From: Limnoperna fortunei | Taxonomy: Eukaryota > Mollusca > Bivalvia > Mytilida > Modiolidae | DNA: 64,000 nucleotides | Direction of reading: 5' to 3' | NCBI GenBank assembly: GCA_944474755.1 | Contig: OX104120.1 | Coordinates: 45,612,067 to 45,676,066, forward strand | Shown here: positions 58,513 to 64,000 of the stretch, piece by piece | Position numbering within the stretch: the first letter of the stretch is position 1 | Layout of the letters: every line of letters starts with the position of its first letter | Notes under the pieces: model-generated | Told to the model about the DNA's origin: nothing | Database searches by the model: none | The model's input: only the letters and a program-made list of their open reading frames with translations | Made by a program: the position numbers and the translations under genes

Positions 58513-58868
58513 CTGAAATAAATTTTTAACATATAATATATACGCAAAAAGGTTACATCAGCAATCAATCAAATCAAATACCAGGATGTATAATCTTTTG
58601 TATATTTCGGAGAACAACAATGTATGTGAAATTGTATAAATCAAAAAAAGAATAAATTTGGATGAATAAGATCTCGATAACTACGTGTTGAAATCAAAAT
58701 TTTCTCGATAAGTTCAGTATTATAACCAACCAGGTAGTAATGCAGAATATATATATATATGTCTCACCTTATTCGCCTGTGTTCGAATTTTAAATAAAAC
58801 TTCTTATTCAAAATGCTTGTCTTGTTTAGTTCTGACTTTCTTGAATATTCATTGTGGACCAAATGGTA

Positions 58869-58877
58869 CCTTTTATA
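58869..58877 (-). promoter_or_regulatory. TATA box of copy 4
   Basis: TATAAAAGG on the minus strand, about 360 bp upstream of the ATG. A good donor (AAGGTGAGA, about 58766-58774) lies between, so the first intron would be about 255 bp. Confidence 0.55.
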
Positions 58878-59250
58878 TTATTAAATTGAGAAATTGAGCA
58901 CAACTTTATGACTTCCTCAATTAGAGTAATTGTAGATTGACAAGCCCAAGTAGTTCTGCATAGGGACTTATTAAACAATAAGGTATTATATTGGTAAAAT
59001 TGTAATTGTAATTAAAATAGATCCAATTCTATTTCATTCTTTACTACAAAAGACAAATTGACAACATTTTAGTTCAGTTTACAAGTTGTCTGGAGGACAA
59101 ATAAAAAAACCCAGTTTTTTCGACACGGTGTTTGTCACCGCAAAACGTGGTAAAGATACTGATTTTTTAAATATTAGGTATTACATTTACTTTTTAAACA
59201 ACAAATATAAAACTTTTTGAGACAACTGGTTTCCTTTTCGGGCAAAGACC
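58878..59250. other. Upstream region of copy 4, no gene seen
   Basis: Contains TTAGAGTAATTG (about 58921), a loose match to the GAGTAAT motif of the other copies. Confidence 0.4.
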
Positions 59251-59325
59251 ACACAACCTCAGTGTTGACCGACCACGTGATCAATAGTAGACGAACTACC
59301 ATCACCACTCGACCACCGAGGTTCA
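59251..59325 (-). mobile_element. SINE head fragment
   Basis: Minus strand CTCGGTGGTCGAGTGG-like head followed by AGTTCGTCTACTATTGATCA; stops before the core. Confidence 0.75.
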
Positions 59326-59971
59326 CCTATAAGTACCATTCCGTTTTGCCGATTCACAGTTTTCGCGTCCACTTGTTGATTCCATTTTATCCACAATTAT
59401 GGATGCTTAGAAAAATTATGTAAATTATCACCAATATTTTTAGTGATCTTTTAATTATAAATTATCAGCTTGGACCGATATTTAATATATATGATATCGG
59501 GAAATCGGCAAACTGGTATTAAATCACCATTTAGTTCATATAATAAGGTCTTGTGCCGAGCTCGCCTTGCACATGTAAATATAACCGAAAAGAAAAGTGA
59601 CATTAAAGAATGACATCGACCTAATATTACGACCATACTAAATTTTGATTACAAAATAATCTGCTAAATTGATGACTTTAAGTTAATTTGTATGTATACT
59701 CGCATTGATTACACAGATACCGCTTATTGAGTAAAATATTTTAAAACTTTAAAACGGATATGGCTTCAGATGCAATCAATTCATTATAATTTAGACAATA
59801 AAACTGCATAGTTTTTCAATTTAATTTTAATGAAAGAGTTGCTGTTTGTTCAATAATGTTATATTTAATACTTTACATTTGCCATATGCCATACAATAAT
59901 ACACATCTTTAGTGTATTAGACATATATATATTCTACATTACTTAAAAAAAACTGTATTTATACAATAGTA
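59326..59971. other. No gene seen
   Basis: AT-rich; minus frame 59451-59636 is unsupported. Confidence 0.5.
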
Positions 59972-59973
59972 TA

Positions 59974-61495
59974 CACCTCGCCATAAGTTAAGCAACACCC
60001 TATTATTTTCCAAGTATTCATTTAAGATTTTATATATTTTAATATTTTTCAAAGAAATGCCAATTTATTGAAAATTAATGACAAATGAAACATACAAACA
60101 ACATGTTTACAGTCGCTTTACTTATTGTTTGATGAAAAAATGTTCAAAGCAAAGACAAAAACAGTGCAAATATAAGTTTGATTGCATACTTCAATTTCAT
60201 GAACTTAAAGCAAACACATCATCACAGGTCAACGTTCAGGGAAAGAAAAGTCACTTTGAAATAAGTCGTGTAACCACCATGCTTGCGGTACAGTTCATTA
60301 ACTCTCCTCCTCGCGCTGTTGACTAAACGACGAAGTGTAGCATGTGGTAAATTCTGCCATTCATTTTGAATGGCAACACGTAGTTCTTGAACATTTTGAC
60401 AAGCAGGTGCTCTGTTATTGATGATATCCCACAAATGTTCAATTGAATTCATATCGGGTGACATGGATGGCCATGAAAGATGCTCAATAGCTTCCCCTTC
60501 GATAACATCACGTACAATTGCAGCTCGTTGAGGTCTTGTGTTGTCATCCATAAAGATGGGTCTGTTACCAAGTGCATGATTGTCAAAATGTGGCGCAATA
60601 ATAGCGTTAATGACGTCATTTCGATATTTCTGCCCTGTCATTGTCCCATCAACCACATACAGATTCAGTTTGCAGTCGTATAAAAAGCCTCCCCACACTG
60701 TTACACAACCGCCGCCAAACGCTGTAGTGCCTAAGGTGTTGTTCTGGTTGTAAGTAGTGCCTCGTTGTCTCCAAACGCGCATGCGCCCATCAATATGACG
60801 AAGAAGGAATCTGCTTTCGTCGGTCAAGTGTACTCGTCGCCAGCTTCAAATATTCCAATGGCGGTGATATAGTACCCACTCTAACGTGCTTGGCGATGTC
60901 TCTGTGTCAACAGAGGACGTTTCAAGTTACGACGAGATTTTAACCTTGTATTGTTAGGGCGCCTTTTAACTGTTCTAACGGCGACTCTGGTTTGCAATAT
61001 TCCAATCGTCACGAAGCTATCTTGCAGTGGCAAACGGTTGGCGTTTTGGCTACACGAACGAGTGCTCTATCCTCCCTTTCAGATGTTTTTGGTGGTCGAC
61101 CTGACCTAGGACGTTCCTGGATAGTTCCATCATCTCGATGACGTTTCAGTAGCCGGGATACAATACTGAAGTGAATGCCAAAGTGTTGTGTTATCTGACG
61201 CAAGCTCTGTCCACTATTACGAATTCCAACGATCTGCCACTTCTCTCAGCTTCACTAAATTTCTGTCTAGGCATTGTAAAAATGTAAAGATGAAGTCGAA
61301 AAAGACCAGAAGATGAACATTTAATCGTTAAGGAAAACAATGCTTTTAGGCGTGCTCGACTACTGTATGACAAGCTGGTTTTGCTATTTAAAGATTTACC
61401 TGAGGAGTTAATTAAAGTAACTTTCCTGTTAATATTTATTCAGATTTTTGAAGTTATAACACAATTGTAGGTGTTGCTTAACTTACGGCTAGGTG
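59974..61495 (-). mobile_element. Tc1-type DNA transposon, dead
   Basis: 1522 bp with inverted ends CACCTCGCCATAAGTTAAGC (left) and GCTTAACTTACGGCTAGGTG (right), flanked by TA at 59972-59973 and 61496-61497. TA target, a single transposase gene and DD34E spacing fit Tc1. Ends are well kept although the gene is broken. Confidence 0.9.
60222..61274 (-). pseudogene. Tc1-type transposase, frameshifted
   Basis: The enzyme cuts and pastes the element. ATG at 61272-61274 (MPRQKFSEAER). The N-terminal helix-turn-helix pair is split between two frames (61191-61274; then 61009-61203 with ITQHFGIHFSIVSRLLKRHR and the GRPPKT hook). 60828-61008 is disrupted by a further shift and a stop. 60222-60827 is open and holds the catalytic part: DESRF, FMDDNTRPQRA and SIEHLWD, with 34 residues between the second Asp and the Glu. 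So the triad is intact but the reading frame is not. Confidence 0.9.
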
Positions 61496-61497
61496 TA

Positions 61498-63135
61498 AAG
61501 TTAAATGATAGGTTTTCTTTAGCTAAAAATTATCTCCCGATCGCATATTTCTACAACTCATATTTCAAAAATATTTTATATGTCGTAACGCATTTTTGTG
61601 GAAAAATAAATGCTTCAGTCTAGCATGCATTTAAAAAATATTTATCGGAGTTATAATTATACAAGTTAACAAGTACTATCTTTAAAAAAGATAACCGACG
61701 CAGTAAAGATATAAATTGAGTTATGCATTGAACTACGCATCGCCTTTATTGTCATACAAATTCCCCGTTTCAATAGACCAGAAATGTTTCATGGAAATTT
61801 GTTGGGGGAAGTACTGACGGACAATTATTACTACGTGAATGAAATCATGAACCTATAAATTAACACTAGTCTCAGATTAAACGAGTTTGAAATTATTCAT
61901 TTATACACGTGTGCCCCCTTTTATTTACGTGTTTTCGATATTAACAGATTTACCAAGCATACAGTTAACCTAAAATTGATAATGTACATACAACTACATG
62001 TACTTTGCTGTACATGTACATGTATTCCAGAAAGTTTATTGCTATTATGTATTGAAACCCAATGCCTAAGATATAGAAATGAAGTTTTTCTGCGAGCACC
62101 AAAGCAGTTATACAATAATGTAAACAAATTGAATATTAGAAATTTTGTAATAAAATGTTTATAGTTTAAAATTTACTGAATAAGCAGAGCCACAACTCTC
62201 TATCTGTGTACTACGACGGACGCCCAAGAACAATAATACATTTAATTTAATATCAACATGAATATAAAATGATTGTTAATTTGTATTTAGAAATTAATTA
62301 AAATTTCGTCTTTTCGTCTTTTTTATCCTCCATATAAGCCCGCTAAAATCCAGCGTGTTAATATGCATTTAATTTGCGCTGTACTTCAAATAAAAAATAT
62401 TTAACATTTTTGTACAAGTTGTTTGATATAAAATTTTACAAACTGCAGGCCATCTCTATCGTTCTTTATACTTAAATTGCACTATGAAATAATTTTATAA
62501 ACAAACAGACGGTAAAATCTAATAATAATAGTACACAATTTGAAAGGTGAATTACCACCCTGTTCCGAGCCCCTGGCCAATTTACCACCCTGTTTCGAAC
62601 CCCCGTCCAATTGGTTTTTAACCAATCAAGAAACAGAATTACGAGAGGTGAAGTGTCATGAGGTCAAAGGGTAAAAAGTGAATATAATACCGACTGCGTC
62701 GGAAAAACATAAACTATACACGGTACCTATAGGGCACAGAGGAATGATGATTTATTTATAATTAAAGAAAAAGGGGCGGACAAACAAAATAAATTCTTAA
62801 TTGTATAGATATTGTCGCTTGAGCTAACAACCATTGCACATTAGAAACTTCTGACATCTTCAACTTGATTTTTAAATGCACGTGGAATTTCTTTACATGA
62901 AAAGGCGAGTTATTACCGCGAGAACGACAAAAAATTTCACTTTTTTGTGTTAATAATTCAATTTTTCGCTTTTCGCGTTAAATATTTCAACATTTTGCCT
63001 GCCCTTTGTCTCCCTGTGAGCATAATTGGAACTGCCAGTACTTACGTTATTTTGATTTTCCACCATAAAGGGAATCACATGGTCGTCAAAATCTACAAAA
63101 ATATTGACGATTATTTTTATTTTCTTGTTGATAAA
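61498..63135. other. No gene seen
   Basis: AT-rich. Small items: repeated ACATGTA words at 61980-62025 and a 31-bp unit twice at about 62550-62612 (AATTACCACCCTGTTCCGAG). No coding evidence. Confidence 0.5.
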
Positions 63136-63300
63136 TGTTTGTCGGTTTGTTCGCATTGCTATTTACGTCACTTTCATGGCGTCCAGGTTTCATAGGGGGA
63201 GTAAGTCGGAGTATCCGATGAAAACAATCCACCATTGCCAGAAAAAAGACAATCCTTGTCAATTAATGTTAGAAACGAGTACGCCATTACCGCAAGAAGA
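63136..63300 (-). mobile_element. Diverged SINE
   Basis: Core on the minus strand (CATGAAAGTGACG-type end near 63175, ACAAGGATTGTC near 63250); box B region near 63290 is eroded. Confidence 0.65.
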
Positions 63301-63313
63301 CTCCGCAAATGCA

Positions 63314-63500
63314 TTGTTAACTGGCACGTGATTATTTTAAGGCCAGGATTTTCTAACATTGACAATTGCGTTTTTTCGAAACCTTCAGTTAGAAATTGCG
63401 TTTTGTCGAAACCTTCAGTTAGAAATTGCGTTTTGTCGAGAAAATCGTGGCCTTAAGGTAGTCGTCACTATTAATCACGTGCCTGTTAACACTGCCTTTG
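63314..63500. repeat. Inverted SINE heads around a small fold-back
   Basis: TTAACTGGCACGTGATTA (about 63316) is inverted at TAATCACGTGCCTGTTAA (about 63473). Between them AAGGCCAGGATTTTCT and AGAAAATCGTGGCCTT form an inner stem enclosing a 33-bp tandem unit (GAAATTGCGTTTTGTCGA, about 2.5 copies). Confidence 0.75.
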
Positions 63501-63960
63501 TTTTTATTTTAGTCTTTTATGGTTGTTAAAATGTTCCCGTGCTTTCTATTTTTTTTTTATGAAACTTGTTTGGTAAATATAAGAATCGTCACAGGAAATG
63601 TGCAAACATGTCCGTGTTTGATATTTTTTAAATAAGAATAGATTTGATCACAGCCCTGGTTGTAGAAAGTAGCACATTTATGTCACTATCAGTGAAAGAA
63701 TCTTATCAATGTTCTAAAAATAGCACAAGTTTTATTCACTGGAATCCCCGGGGTAGTATACCGTTCCGAGTGTACCGTCAAGAATGAACTATCTCCGTTT
63801 AATATGCTTTGATAACTACCACTTAACTTCACTGTCGTAGTTAATTCAAAATCGGTGTTTTCTTCTATCTAAGCGAACCACAATTTGACTCTGGACGAAA
63901 ATTTCTTTCAAGTACCTATGGTTAGGAGTAATAAAATATATTAAACATTCGACAGGAAAC
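63501..63960. other. No gene seen
   Basis: AT-rich, non-coding. Confidence 0.5.
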
Positions 63961-64000
63961 TGGAAATCCCTGCCAATTTAGGTTGGAGTCAAGCACACCC
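63961..64000 (-). mobile_element. SINE fragment running off the window
   Basis: GGTTGGAGTCAAGCACACCC matches the middle of the SINE in minus orientation. Confidence 0.6.

Overview
The window looks like AT-rich, gene-poor, repeat-dense DNA from a mollusc, probably a bivalve. Several tRNA-headed SINE copies end in a (CAAA)n tail preceded by a GGCGTTAAACACCATTCAAA-type motif, there are many fold-back elements, and the few host-like genes have short GT-AG introns. The phylum is an inference from repeat style; the species cannot be named from sequence alone.

Region 1 (1-11,320). An 18-bp minisatellite (1-893) is followed by a full-length Ty3/Gypsy-type LTR retrotransposon on the minus strand (1096-11,320, about 10.2 kb). 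It has about 1.5-kb LTRs that are almost identical, a 4-bp ATAT target duplication in a palindromic site, a tRNA-Leu-type primer binding site, a polypurine tract, and gag, protease and pol frames. Where some elements carry env, it has an extra 3' frame encoding a C2H2-like zinc-finger and KCTD/T1-type BTB protein. Despite the young LTRs, the integrase has Lys where the third catalytic acid (Glu) should be, and protease and pol are in different frames.

Region 2 (11.3-34 kb). No host gene is recognisable. It holds MITE-like hairpins, a 46-bp-period array, SINE copies of two families that share a 3' tail, and two fold-back-like elements with 6-bp target duplications (22,941-23,846 and 28,289-31,622). 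The second has been split by a 5'-truncated non-LTR retrotransposon.

Region 3 (34-59 kb). Four paralogous two-coding-exon genes on the minus strand (34.4, 40.0, 53.9 and 57.7 kb) encode small proteins of about 150 residues with one C-terminal membrane helix and a Gly-zipper-like motif. Splice phase, last-exon length (135 bp) and TATA-like boxes are conserved. I do not recognise the family. Copy 2 has a damaged N-terminus. Between and around the copies lie a putative solo LTR, three LINE relics, a broken Cdc25-like fragment, a 191-bp near-perfect inverted repeat, a local duplication, and a pogo/Tigger-type DNA-binding-domain pseudogene split by a SINE fragment with a 13-bp target duplication.

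Region 4 (59-64 kb). A dead Tc1-type transposon with intact ends (59,974-61,495) is followed by gene-free sequence with SINE fragments and a fold-back.

The two best candidates for something undescribed are the retrotransposon carrying a zinc-finger/KCTD gene and the array of tail-anchored paralogues.
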